DNA of 64,000 nt. Source: MED-G116 sp038147495 (GTDB lineage: Bacteria > Pseudomonadota > Alphaproteobacteria > Puniceispirillales > Puniceispirillaceae). A model generated the notes under the pieces. The model was given only the letters and a program-made list of their open reading frames with translations, ran no database searches and was not told where the DNA came from. This document shows positions 41,457-49,163 of this stretch, piece after piece. Each line of letters begins with the position of its first letter. The stretch's first letter is position 1. Both the position numbers and the translations under genes were made by a program. The stretch is from positions 124,001 to 188,000 of the forward strand of contig JAYQTT010000002.1 of NCBI GenBank assembly GCA_038147495.1, read 5' to 3'.

Positions 41457-42596
41457 ATGAATGACAGTATGGCTGGTGACGATATGACTTTATCGTCTGT
41501 CGAAGAGGTAATCGCCGACGCAAAGCAGGGCAAGCTATTCATCCTTGTCGATGATGAAGATCGTGAAAATGAGGGCGATCTCTGTGTTATCGGGGAATGG
41601 GCAGATGCCGCGGCGATTAACTTCATGGCTAAATATGGACGTGGCTTGATTTGCCTTGCCCTGACACGCGAGCGAACCGAGGCCCTCGGCCTGTCGATGA
41701 TGGAGCGCCGCAACGAAAGTCGGCACCAGACTGCATTCACTGTTTCGATTGAGGCCCGCGAAGGCGTGACAACGGGCATCTCCGCCGCTGACAGAGCGCA
41801 CACCGTGCGAACGGCCATCAACCCGCAATGCACAGATAAGGATATCACCACTCCGGGGCATATTTTCCCGCTTGTGGCGCGTGATGGTGGAACCCTTGTT
41901 CGCGCTGGACACACTGAAGCAGTGGTAGACATCGCGCGTGCTGCCGGTGCCCGTGATCCGTCCGGGGTTATTTGTGAGATCATGAAGGATGACGGTGAAA
42001 TGGCCCGTCTTCCAGATCTTATTGAGTTCGCGAAAGAGCATGATCTGAAGATCGCCTCCATTGCCGATTTGATCGCATGGCGCCGCCGGAATGAATCCCT
42101 TATTCAGCGAACTGTCGAGACCACCATCACCACGCGTGTTGGAGGCGAGTGGCGCCTTTTGGTTTATGTGAACACGATATCAGGCGTTGAACATCTGGCG
42201 CTGGTCAAAGGTGACATCTCCAGCGATTTGCCGGTGCTTGTTCGTATGCACCGGGTAGATTTGCTCACCGATTTGCTTGGTCAGATATCGGAAAAGCGGT
42301 CGGGCAATGAGCTGATTGCGGCAATGCAGGCGATTGGTGATGCTGGCAGAGGCATTATTGTGCTTCTGCGCGAATCATCGAATGCCAGCATTTCGTCCAC
42401 GCTCAGCCAGTCTATTGCGACATCAAGTGATGCCATCGATCAAGGGCACGGATTGCGCGAATATGGAGTTGGCGCACAGATTTTGAGTGACCTTGGCATT
42501 CGTCAGATGACATTGTTGTCAAATACCAAATCGAATGTTGTCAGTCTCGAAGGCTATGACCTTGAGATTGCAGGCTGGCAGGGTCTGAGCGTATAA
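41457..42596 (+). CDS. ribB: 3,4-dihydroxy-2-butanone 4-phosphate synthase with degenerate GTP cyclohydrolase II-like domain
   Basis: The N-terminal domain (about 1-215) makes dihydroxybutanone phosphate from ribulose-5-phosphate. Its acidic loop VDDEDRENEGDL, RHQTAFTVSIEA, TPGHIFPL and HTEAVVD motifs are intact. The C-terminal half resembles GTP cyclohydrolase II (LALVKGD, PVLVRMHR, YGVGAQILSDLGI, LLSNTK). However, the zinc-binding cysteine cluster expected after the VRMH segment is absent. This fits the RibBX form known from alphaproteobacteria, so a separate ribA is expected elsewhere. 379 residues. Confidence 0.92.
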   Translation: MNDSMAGDDMTLSSVEEVIADAKQGKLFILVDDEDRENEGDLCVIGEWADAAAINFMAKYGRGLICLALTRERTEALGLSMMERRNESRHQTAFTVSIEAREGVTTGISAADRAHTVRTAINPQCTDKDITTPGHIFPLVARDGGTLVRAGHTEAVVDIARAAGARDPSGVICEIMKDDGEMARLPDLIEFAKEHDLKIASIADLIAWRRRNESLIQRTVETTITTRVGGEWRLLVYVNTISGVEHLALVKGDISSDLPVLVRMHRVDLLTDLLGQISEKRSGNELIAAMQAIGDAGRGIIVLLRESSNASISSTLSQSIATSSDAIDQGHGLREYGVGAQILSDLGIRQMTLLSNTKSNVVSLEGYDLEIAGWQGLSV

Positions 42597-42625
42597 CAGC
42601 GCATTGAGGGAATGAGGGGTTACCT

Positions 42626-43066
42626 ATGTCTGGCCATTTCTTGATTGTTGAGGCGCGGTTTTACGCCGAGATTGCAGATGCGCAGGCAGAGGGCGCCATC
42701 CACGCTCTCGAAGCTGCGGGTTGCAGTTATGAAAGGATAAGTGTTCCCGGTGCGCTGGAAATTCCGGCAGCAATCGCCTTTGCCCATACTGGCGAGCGGC
42801 ATTTTGACGGTTACGTTGCGCTGGGATGCGTGATCCGCGGCGAAACAAGCCATTATGATACGGTCTGCAATGAGTCAGCGCGTGGTCTGATGGATTTGGC
42901 TTTGGCCGAGAATATTGCCATCGGAAATGGAATCCTTACCGTAGAAAACGAAGAGCAGGCTTGGGCACGGGCTGACAGAACGCGTAAGGACAAGGGCGGG
43001 GATGCAGCACGTGCCGCGCTCGCAATGGCAAATTTGAAGGCAGAGCTTGGTCATCATGGCGAGTGA
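42626..43066 (+). CDS. ribH: 6,7-dimethyl-8-ribityllumazine synthase
   Basis: RibH condenses the RibD product with dihydroxybutanone phosphate. The 146 residues include EARFYAEIADAQ, VPGALEIPAAI, the catalytic region ALGCVIRGETSHYDTVCNES and ENEEQAWARAD. AGGGG precedes the ATG. It overlaps nusB by about 10 bases. Confidence 0.96.
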   Translation: MSGHFLIVEARFYAEIADAQAEGAIHALEAAGCSYERISVPGALEIPAAIAFAHTGERHFDGYVALGCVIRGETSHYDTVCNESARGLMDLALAENIAIGNGILTVENEEQAWARADRTRKDKGGDAARAALAMANLKAELGHHGE

Positions 43067-43550
43067 TGCGTCAAGCTTGAAGCCTGTACCGGTGCGCCGT
43101 CGCTCGGCATCGCGCCTTGCCGCAATTCAAGTCGGATATCAGGCGTTGATGTCGGGTAAATCTGTTGCCGCTATCGCCCCGGAATTTTTAAAATATTATG
43201 CTGCTGATGTGGTGAAATCCTTTCGGGTAAAAGATATCGACCATGAGCATTTTTCAGCTTTAAGTGCCGGCGTTGAAGCTGAGGCAGAGAACCTTGACGC
43301 ATCGATTGCGGACTGTTTGTCAGACGGGTGGAGTCTGGATCGTGTGACCCTCATCGAACGTGCTTTGTTGCGCGCCGGCACGATGGAGCTGTGTCACATG
43401 CCACATTTGCCAGCGCGTGCGGTGGTGAGTGAATATGCAGGGTTGAGTGATGCTTGCGGCGGCGATGTGGCATTTGTGAATGCCGTTCTCGACAGGGTGG
43501 CGCAATCTGCCCGTGTTGTGGAAATGGGACGCCCCAAAACCAAGGCATAG
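43056..43550 (+). CDS. nusB: Transcription antitermination factor NusB
   Basis: NusB joins NusE/S10 on boxA RNA in rRNA antitermination. The 164-residue helical protein has ASRLAAIQVGYQAL near the N-terminus, the WSLDRVTLIERALLRAGTMEL helix and EYAGLSDACGGDVAFVNAVLDRVA at the end. ATG 43056 (AAGGCAGAG upstream) is preferred to the TTG at 43047. ribH-nusB linkage is widely conserved. Confidence 0.95.
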   Translation: MASDASSLKPVPVRRRSASRLAAIQVGYQALMSGKSVAAIAPEFLKYYAADVVKSFRVKDIDHEHFSALSAGVEAEAENLDASIADCLSDGWSLDRVTLIERALLRAGTMELCHMPHLPARAVVSEYAGLSDACGGDVAFVNAVLDRVAQSARVVEMGRPKTKA

Positions 43551-43581
43551 TTCGCTGAAATTATGGGCTAATTCAGAGTTC

Positions 43582-44064
43582 TTATTCCTGCGCACGCCGA
43601 CGTTTCAGATTAGAGAAAATCTGGTCAATGACGCCAAGGTTGTCACCCGGTGTCGGTGTTTTCTCGTCAAGATGCAGGACCAGTTTGCCGGTTGCCTCAT
43701 CAAACATATCAACGGCAGTTACCACATCATTTTCATTGAATGTGAAGGCAAACAATTGGCGTGTCTCGGTTGCCTTCTTGCCACCCGGTGGTTCAATCAT
43801 GAACTGGCTTACATAGTAGATTTTGTCTGAGCGGAAAGCCCCTTCAAAGCTGGGCTTGCCGAGGGTGGACAACAGGTCAATACGCGTGCTTTCACCAATT
43901 TTGATGGCGTTCAGTTCAACCTCATCGATGCTGTGACCGTGGTTAAAAACCCGCGACTCGCACCCGCCAAGGCCAATGAGGACAGCAAGGGCGATCATGC
44001 CCATGACACCGTGCCTTTTGACGATGTGGTAAATGGGCTTCGGATTGATTGAAACGCTGGTCAT
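43582..44064 (-). CDS. bamE: Outer membrane assembly lipoprotein BamE (SmpA/OmlA family)
   Basis: BamE is a lipoprotein part of the BAM machine that folds outer membrane proteins. The 160 residues have an N-terminal signal anchor ending in lipobox LGGC (Cys at 35), then the SmpA/OmlA fold: IKIGESTRIDLLSTLGKPSFEG, YYVSQFM and FTFNENDVVTAVDMF. It converges on nusB with a 31-base gap and diverges from the cytochrome chaperone gene, sharing a 76-base promoter region. Confidence 0.92.
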   Translation of the reverse strand: MTSVSINPKPIYHIVKRHGVMGMIALAVLIGLGGCESRVFNHGHSIDEVELNAIKIGESTRIDLLSTLGKPSFEGAFRSDKIYYVSQFMIEPPGGKKATETRQLFAFTFNENDVVTAVDMFDEATGKLVLHLDEKTPTPGDNLGVIDQIFSNLKRRRAQE

Positions 44065-44140
44065 AGCTGTCGTCCTGCTGTATTACTGCGCGCTGTTGGT
44101 TGTTGACCTGTCAGCGACACCATAGTGGGATGTTACACCG

Positions 44141-44698
44141 ATGAAAAGCAAAGAAAAAGGCTGGGTGTCGAATCTGCTTGGCTGGGGCGAAAAACGCCAG
44201 TCAGAAACGCATGAGCGTTTGTATGCGGCAGCCATTGAAATTGCGCGGCGGCCGGTATTATTCACTGATCATGGGGTTCGTGATGATGTAGATGGCCGCT
44301 TTGACGCGCTGTCTTTGGTTGTGGCGCTTGTGATGCGCCGCCTGAAGGGGCTTGATGAGGAAGGCCGGGAATTAAGCCAGCAATTGTTTGATTCCATGTT
44401 TGCCGATATGGATTTGTCGCTGCGTGAGATGGGGGCGGGCGATCTTGGCGTCTCAAAGCGTGTCAGGGTGATGGCTGAGGCGTTTATGGGCAGGCTTGAC
44501 GCTTATGCAACGGCTATAGATGCCGATGACAGAGATGCCCTCGCGGCGGCGCTGGAACGAAATCTGCTTCGTGGCACGGATAGTCCAGATGCTCTTGCCA
44601 GTGGACTTGTGGATTATGTTTTTGGCCTTGTTGAGGCTCTGGACAAGGTCGCACCCGAAGAGCTGCTGGAGGGGCGTTTGACGCTTCCTGTCGATTGA
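44141..44698 (+). CDS. Ubiquinol-cytochrome c chaperone (CBP3/UQCC-like)
   Basis: The 185-residue protein fits the family related to mitochondrial Cbp3/UQCC1, thought to help assemble the cytochrome bc1 complex. Visible features are LYAAAIEIARRPVLFTDHGVRDDVDGRF, LVVALVMRRL and FDSMFADMDLSLREMGAGDLGVSKRV, the typical family core. It lies between bamE and the DUF177 gene, as in many alphaproteobacteria. Confidence 0.9.
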   Translation: MKSKEKGWVSNLLGWGEKRQSETHERLYAAAIEIARRPVLFTDHGVRDDVDGRFDALSLVVALVMRRLKGLDEEGRELSQQLFDSMFADMDLSLREMGAGDLGVSKRVRVMAEAFMGRLDAYATAIDADDRDALAAALERNLLRGTDSPDALASGLVDYVFGLVEALDKVAPEELLEGRLTLPVD

Positions 44699-44746
44699 CA
44701 TTGCGGCATAAGGCTTGGCGGGCATTCGTCTTGCGGATTGTAACTC

Positions 44747-45250
44747 ATGGAAACACTTACCTTATCATCCACTCTCCCGGTTGATCATTTGCCCCCGACG
44801 CGCGGTATTTCGGTCGAAGTGGTGCCAACGCAGGCAGAGATTGACGGTTTGATCGAACGATTTGACTTCATCGCTGTCACAGACGTTTGCGCGCGCCTCA
44901 AGGTCCGAAAGGTGGCGAAAGACTGTTGGGATGTGACCGGTCATTTATCTGCCAATGTGACACAGCGATGTGTTGTTACTGGTGAACCAGTGCCAGAATT
45001 GGTAGATTTTATGATCGAAGAGCGATATGTTCGTCACGCGGAAGATCAGGACAGTGTAGAAGTCGAACTGGATGGAGTTGAACCGCTTGTCGATGGGGCA
45101 ATCGACCTTGGTGAAATGGTAACGCAATCGTTGGGTGTTGCTGTCACGCCATGGCCAAGATCAGCGACGGCAACAGACCATTTGGAATCAGAAGAAGAAA
45201 AAGACAATCATCCATTTGCCAGTCTGGCGGCCTTGAAGAAGCCAGAATAG
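44747..45250 (+). CDS. DUF177/YceD-family protein
   Basis: The 167-residue protein matches the YceD/DUF177 family, whose bacterial members are linked with 23S rRNA and ribosome metabolism. The core CVVTGEPVPELVDFMIEERYV and the acidic segment with IDLGEMVTQSLGVAVTPWPR (the LGE..... P-P pattern) are present. In many bacteria it precedes rpmF and plsX; here plsX follows 49 bases later with no rpmF between. Confidence 0.88.
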   Translation: METLTLSSTLPVDHLPPTRGISVEVVPTQAEIDGLIERFDFIAVTDVCARLKVRKVAKDCWDVTGHLSANVTQRCVVTGEPVPELVDFMIEERYVRHAEDQDSVEVELDGVEPLVDGAIDLGEMVTQSLGVAVTPWPRSATATDHLESEEEKDNHPFASLAALKKPE

Positions 45251-45299
45251 CCGTTTTGTTGGGGAGGCTAAGCTGTCGGTATCAAAAAACTCCGGAACT

Positions 45300-46331
45300 A
45301 TGCGTGTTGCGCTTGACGCAATGGGCGGAGATGAAGCACCGCATGCGGTTATCAGCGGTGCAGACATTTCCAAGGGGCAATATCCGCATATTCAGATGAT
45401 TTTCTTCGGTGACGAGGCGCGCATTCGCCCGTTGCTCAAGCAAACAACGCATCTTGCTGATGCCGAAATCGTGCACACGCTTGATGCCGTTTCAGCGGAT
45501 GATACAGCGTCACAGGCGGTGCGTCGGGGCAAGACAACCTCGATGTGGCTGGCGATTGCCGCGGTGGCCGCTGGTGAGGCGGATGCTGTTGTTTCTGCTG
45601 GAAACACCGGCGCATTAATGGCGATGTCAAAATTGCAATTGCGCACCATGCCGGGCGTGACAAGGCCAGCAATTGCAGGTTTTTTCCCGACCAAGCAAGA
45701 TTCCATGTGCATGCTTGACCTTGGGGCCAACCTTGAATGTGATGAAGAAAATCTGGTTCAATTTGCCCTGATGGGGCAGGCATTCTTCCACAGCCTTACT
45801 GGCAGAGAAAGGCCGCGCGTGGCGCTGTTGAATGTTGGTGAGGAAGAGCAAAAAGGACATGATTATTTGCGCCTTGCCGCTCAGGAATTGTCTGATCCAG
45901 AGCTTGACGTCAATTATGTTGGCTTTATCGAGGGATCAAATCTGGTTGATGGTAATGTTGACGTTGTTGTCACAGATGGATTTTCTGGCAACATAGCATT
46001 GAAAACAGCCGAAGGCATCGCAAGTATGTTCAGCACAATGTTGCGGCGAAGCTTTAAAAGCTCTGTATTTGCCAAGTTGGGCTATATTCTGGCCAGATCG
46101 GCGCTGAAGCGTCTGCGCCGTAGAATGGACCCACGCCGGTACAATGGTGCCGTGTTTCTCGGGCTTAACGGCATTGCTGTAAAATCTCATGGTGGCACAG
46201 ACAAGATCGGGTTCTCGAATGCCATCAAGGTTGCGGCTGATCTTGTCGATCATGGGTTTATTCCGGATGTAAGGGCCGCCATTGAAAAGGCAAATGCCGT
46301 GCGCGAAGAGAGGAAACTCACTGATGCCTGA
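45300..46331 (+). CDS. plsX: Phosphate acyltransferase PlsX
   Basis: PlsX makes acyl-phosphate from acyl-ACP for phospholipid synthesis. The 343 residues from the ATG at 45300 contain RVALDAMGGDEAPHAVISGA, VSAGNTGALMAMS, LNVGEEEQKGHDYLR and VVTDGFSGNIALK. The ATG has no good ribosome site. A strong GGGGAGG at 45261-45267 is spaced for the in-frame CTG at 45273, which would add nine residues, so the true start may be upstream and non-standard. Its end overlaps fabH. Confidence 0.95.
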   Translation: MRVALDAMGGDEAPHAVISGADISKGQYPHIQMIFFGDEARIRPLLKQTTHLADAEIVHTLDAVSADDTASQAVRRGKTTSMWLAIAAVAAGEADAVVSAGNTGALMAMSKLQLRTMPGVTRPAIAGFFPTKQDSMCMLDLGANLECDEENLVQFALMGQAFFHSLTGRERPRVALLNVGEEEQKGHDYLRLAAQELSDPELDVNYVGFIEGSNLVDGNVDVVVTDGFSGNIALKTAEGIASMFSTMLRRSFKSSVFAKLGYILARSALKRLRRRMDPRRYNGAVFLGLNGIAVKSHGGTDKIGFSNAIKVAADLVDHGFIPDVRAAIEKANAVREERKLTDA

Positions 46332-47301
46332 AACAAATGTTTTGATGACATCGGTTGGGTCCTATTTGCCAGCACGAGTGCTGACGAACGAAGAGTTGAG
46401 TGGTTTTGTCGATACCAGTGATGAGTGGATACGCCAGCGCACAGGCATTTCACAGCGGCATATCGTGGCTGAAGGGGAATTGACGTCCGACCTTGCGGCA
46501 AACGCGGCAGAGCAGGCGCTGGACCGGATAAACCTCAGTGCCAGTGATATAGACCTGATCATTGTGGCGACAACAACGCCTGATGACACTTTCCCCTCTA
46601 CGGCAACGAAACTGCAACATCGGCTTGGTGCCAAGCACGCGATTGCATTTGACGTGCAGGCTGTTTGTGCGGGCTTTGTCTATGCGCTGGATATTGCTGA
46701 TGCCATGCTCCGGACGGGGCGCGGCCGCCGTGCACTTGTCATCGGCGCCGAGAGTTTTTCGAAAATTCTCGACTGGAATGACCGCGGTACATGTGTGCTG
46801 TTTGGTGATGGCGCCGGGGCGGTTGTTCTTGAACGGGTGGATGATGTGCCAGACTGGGGAATCAGATCATCGGTGCTGCATTCCGATGGTGAGCATCGTG
46901 ATATTCTCTATGTTGATGGCGGACCGTCCAGCACATCCAAGGTTGGCCATGTTCGTATGGAAGGAAATAAGGTGTTCCGCCATGCGGTTGAAAAATTATC
47001 TTCCGTCATGGATGAGGCACTTGAGGCAGCAGGCATGACGGTTGCGGATGTGGACTGGCTCGTTCCGCATCAAGCCAATATTCGGATCATCGATGGTATG
47101 CAGAAGAAAATGCAGCTTCCTTCCGAGCGCGTGGTGCGCACCGTTGACAAGCATGCCAACACGTCAGCTGCGTCGATCCCGCTGGCGCTTTCTGTGGCGG
47201 TGAATGATGGTCGGATCAAAAATGGTGATGTCGTTGCCTTTGAGGCCATCGGTGGTGGTCTTGTCTGGGGGGCCGCGCTTGTGAAGTATGGAAGGCCATA
47301 G
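46324..47301 (+). CDS. fabH: Beta-ketoacyl-ACP synthase III FabH
   Basis: FabH starts fatty acid synthesis by condensing acetyl-CoA with malonyl-ACP. The 326-residue thiolase-fold enzyme has the catalytic triad Cys115 (DVQAVCAGFVYAL), His249 (VPHQANIRI) and Asn279 (KHANTSAAS), plus DTSDEWIRQRTGI. The ATG overlaps the plsX stop by 8 bases; GAGGAAA lies upstream. Confidence 0.96.
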   Translation: MPETNVLMTSVGSYLPARVLTNEELSGFVDTSDEWIRQRTGISQRHIVAEGELTSDLAANAAEQALDRINLSASDIDLIIVATTTPDDTFPSTATKLQHRLGAKHAIAFDVQAVCAGFVYALDIADAMLRTGRGRRALVIGAESFSKILDWNDRGTCVLFGDGAGAVVLERVDDVPDWGIRSSVLHSDGEHRDILYVDGGPSSTSKVGHVRMEGNKVFRHAVEKLSSVMDEALEAAGMTVADVDWLVPHQANIRIIDGMQKKMQLPSERVVRTVDKHANTSAASIPLALSVAVNDGRIKNGDVVAFEAIGGGLVWGAALVKYGRP

Positions 47302-47376
47302 CCCATATTCCAGAAATCTGTAATTTTGTCTTTATGATCAATTGACTTGGTCTAAAAATATAAGTAGCGTTTCAAC

Positions 47377-47664
47377 ATGTCCAAGACCTTAACACGCGCA
47401 GATCTTACTGAAGCCGTCTATCGGCACATTGGCTTGTCGCGCAATGAATCTGCCGATCTGGTTGAATCCGTTCTTGAAGAGATGTGCTCCTGCCTTGAAA
47501 AAGGTGAGGAAGTGAAGCTGTCTTCTTTCGGCACATTTTCCGTGCAGTCAAAGCGTGAACGGGTTGGTCGTAATCCGAAAACCGGTGTTGAAGCTCGCAT
47601 CACGCCGCGCCGCGTTTTGTCGTTCCGGCCATCTCATATTCTTAAAAGCCGGGTAGACGGATAG
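47377..47664 (+). CDS. ihfA: Integration host factor subunit alpha
   Basis: IHF-alpha pairs with IHF-beta to bend specific DNA sites. The 95 residues show LTRADLTEAVYRHIGLSRNESADLVESV and the DNABII signature SSFGTFSVQSKRERVGRNPKTG, with the alpha-type PRRVLSFRPS ending. An AT-rich 75-base region precedes it. A MerR regulator follows 2 bases after the stop. Confidence 0.95.
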   Translation: MSKTLTRADLTEAVYRHIGLSRNESADLVESVLEEMCSCLEKGEEVKLSSFGTFSVQSKRERVGRNPKTGVEARITPRRVLSFRPSHILKSRVDG

Positions 47665-47666
47665 TC

Positions 47667-48038
47667 ATGACTACCAAGGCTGATGGTGCGTTTCGTACCA
47701 TTTCCGAAGTCTCCGAAATGTTGGATGTACCGGCGCATGTGTTGCGCTTTTGGGAATCCAAATTCAGTGCGTTATCGCCTCTCAAACGCAATGGCGGACG
47801 GCGATATTATCGCCCTGATGATGTTGAACTTCTCGTCAAAATCCGTGATCTGCTCTATCGTGACGGCTATACCATCAAGGGCGTGCAAAAGCTGTTGAGT
47901 TCGGGCGCTGGCGCATCGGTGGCGACGTCGTCCTCCAAAACGTCGGAAACAACGACAGCCGATTTTGAACAAGCCCTTCAGATGTTGCTTGAAGTGCGTA
48001 CACAAATTGGCGAGATGAAGTCTCGCCTTACTGCCTGA
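47667..48038 (+). CDS. MerR-family transcriptional regulator
   Basis: The 123-residue protein has an N-terminal MerR helix-turn-helix: TISEVSEMLDVPAHVLRFWESKF followed by GGRRYYRPDDVELLVKIRDLLY and YTIKGVQKLL. A short, predicted coiled-coil C-terminus shows no metal or drug-binding cysteines. This type is regularly found next to ihfA in alphaproteobacteria; its target is unknown. Confidence 0.93.
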   Translation: MTTKADGAFRTISEVSEMLDVPAHVLRFWESKFSALSPLKRNGGRRYYRPDDVELLVKIRDLLYRDGYTIKGVQKLLSSGAGASVATSSSKTSETTTADFEQALQMLLEVRTQIGEMKSRLTA

Positions 48039-48104
48039 TACCTCATTGTCTTTTTGAGAATGCGATTGCGCGCACTGGTTGGTGCCGCTATAAAAGCGGA
48101 CGGC

Positions 48105-48181
48105 CGGAGCGTAGCGCAGCCTGGTAGCGCACTATACTGGGGGTGTAGGGGTCGTGGGTTCGAATCCCGCCGCTCCGACCA
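48105..48181 (+). tRNA. tRNA-Pro (GGG)
   Basis: A 77-base cloverleaf with acceptor CGGAGCG/CGCTCCG, D arm GCGC/GCGC, anticodon stem CTATA/TGTAG with anticodon GGG in the loop CTGGGGG, T loop TTCGAAT, discriminator A and encoded CCA. Confidence 0.96.
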
Positions 48182-48216
48182 TTTTTCACCTGAACTTTGA
48201 TGAATATCCGCTGCCG

Positions 48217-49155
48217 TTATGTGGTTTCTTGAACCCCATAATTGATCTCGGTGCGATATTCGGGCCGCTTCATCCATGTCCAATAATGTTGGTGCAGTTT
48301 CTGGGCCACAGGGCCGATGCCACCATTGGCAAAGACGCGATCATCAACGCGCGTCAAAGCGTGAACGCCGCCGCCAGAGGTTGAGATAAAGACCTCATCT
48401 GCCTCGATGAATTCATTCAGGGGAAGGGGCCTCGTTTCCGTTTTGATTCCGAGTTCTGCGGCCATTTCCAGAACAGTTTGCCGACTTATGCCTTCAAGCA
48501 TGCCATGATCGGGCGTAACAAGAACGTCCCCAAAAAGGGCAAAGACGTTAAAGCCCGGACCCTCGGTAATATTGTTCGCCTGATCCAACAAAATGACTGT
48601 CTCAAAACCATTGTCCTTGGCTTCAAAAAGGCCGGACGTAAAATCACCCCATTGATAGTTTTTGATTTGCGGGTTGATGCTTGTGGCAGGAATGCGGCGC
48701 ACTGTCTTGGCGATCCAGGCTGTTCGCTGTTCTGGCGGCAATTCTGGCCGGATCACATTGATATAGGGAACACACCAGGCGAAAAAATGATTTTTGCATT
48801 CGCGCGGGTCACGGGTGCCGGGTATCAGCGGTACACCTCTCGATGCCACCATCGCAACATAGGCGGCGCGAAGGCCAGATGCGGACACCATATCCGCCAA
48901 CGCTGTTTTTATTTCAGCCGGTTGCATCCCGATATCGAGGCGCAGTGCCGCCATTGAATTGCCAAAGCGGCCGACATAATCGTTGAGCCGGAAAAAGCCA
49001 CCATCCCAGACAGGCACCACGTCATAGGTGATGTCCGAGTGAATGAGCCCCCAATCATTAATTGGCAGTTTTGCCTCGGCAATCGGCATAATGTCGCCAT
49101 TAATCCAGGCGGCGCCGGATGCCATGTCATTTGGGGGAGGGGAAGACACTGGCAT
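48217..49155 (-). CDS. Class IV (fold type IV) PLP aminotransferase
   Basis: The 312-residue protein belongs to the branched-chain / D-amino acid / amine transaminase fold. The PLP lysine is about residue 165 (INPQIKNYQWGD). The conserved glutamate is in NNITEGPGFNVF, and the phosphate-binding region is DHGMLEGISRQTVLEMAAELGI. The sequence is not close enough to IlvE patterns to name a substrate; (R)-amine or D-amino acid transamination is possible. It starts 8 bases after the acyl-CoA synthetase stop, so the two are probably co-transcribed. No clear ribosome site is seen, and a start at 49125 is possible. Confidence 0.88.
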   Translation of the reverse strand: MPVSSPPPNDMASGAAWINGDIMPIAEAKLPINDWGLIHSDITYDVVPVWDGGFFRLNDYVGRFGNSMAALRLDIGMQPAEIKTALADMVSASGLRAAYVAMVASRGVPLIPGTRDPRECKNHFFAWCVPYINVIRPELPPEQRTAWIAKTVRRIPATSINPQIKNYQWGDFTSGLFEAKDNGFETVILLDQANNITEGPGFNVFALFGDVLVTPDHGMLEGISRQTVLEMAAELGIKTETRPLPLNEFIEADEVFISTSGGGVHALTRVDDRVFANGGIGPVAQKLHQHYWTWMKRPEYRTEINYGVQETT

Positions 49156-49163
49156 CAGGAGGT

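Noticed and set aside
43551..43581. Searched for a bidirectional terminator between nusB and bamE
   Set aside because: The 31-base gap has no convincing stem with flanking T runs.
47978..48283. 101-residue minus-strand frame containing RDSNPRPLHPQYSALPGC
   Set aside because: It is the antisense of tRNA-Pro, another common artefact.
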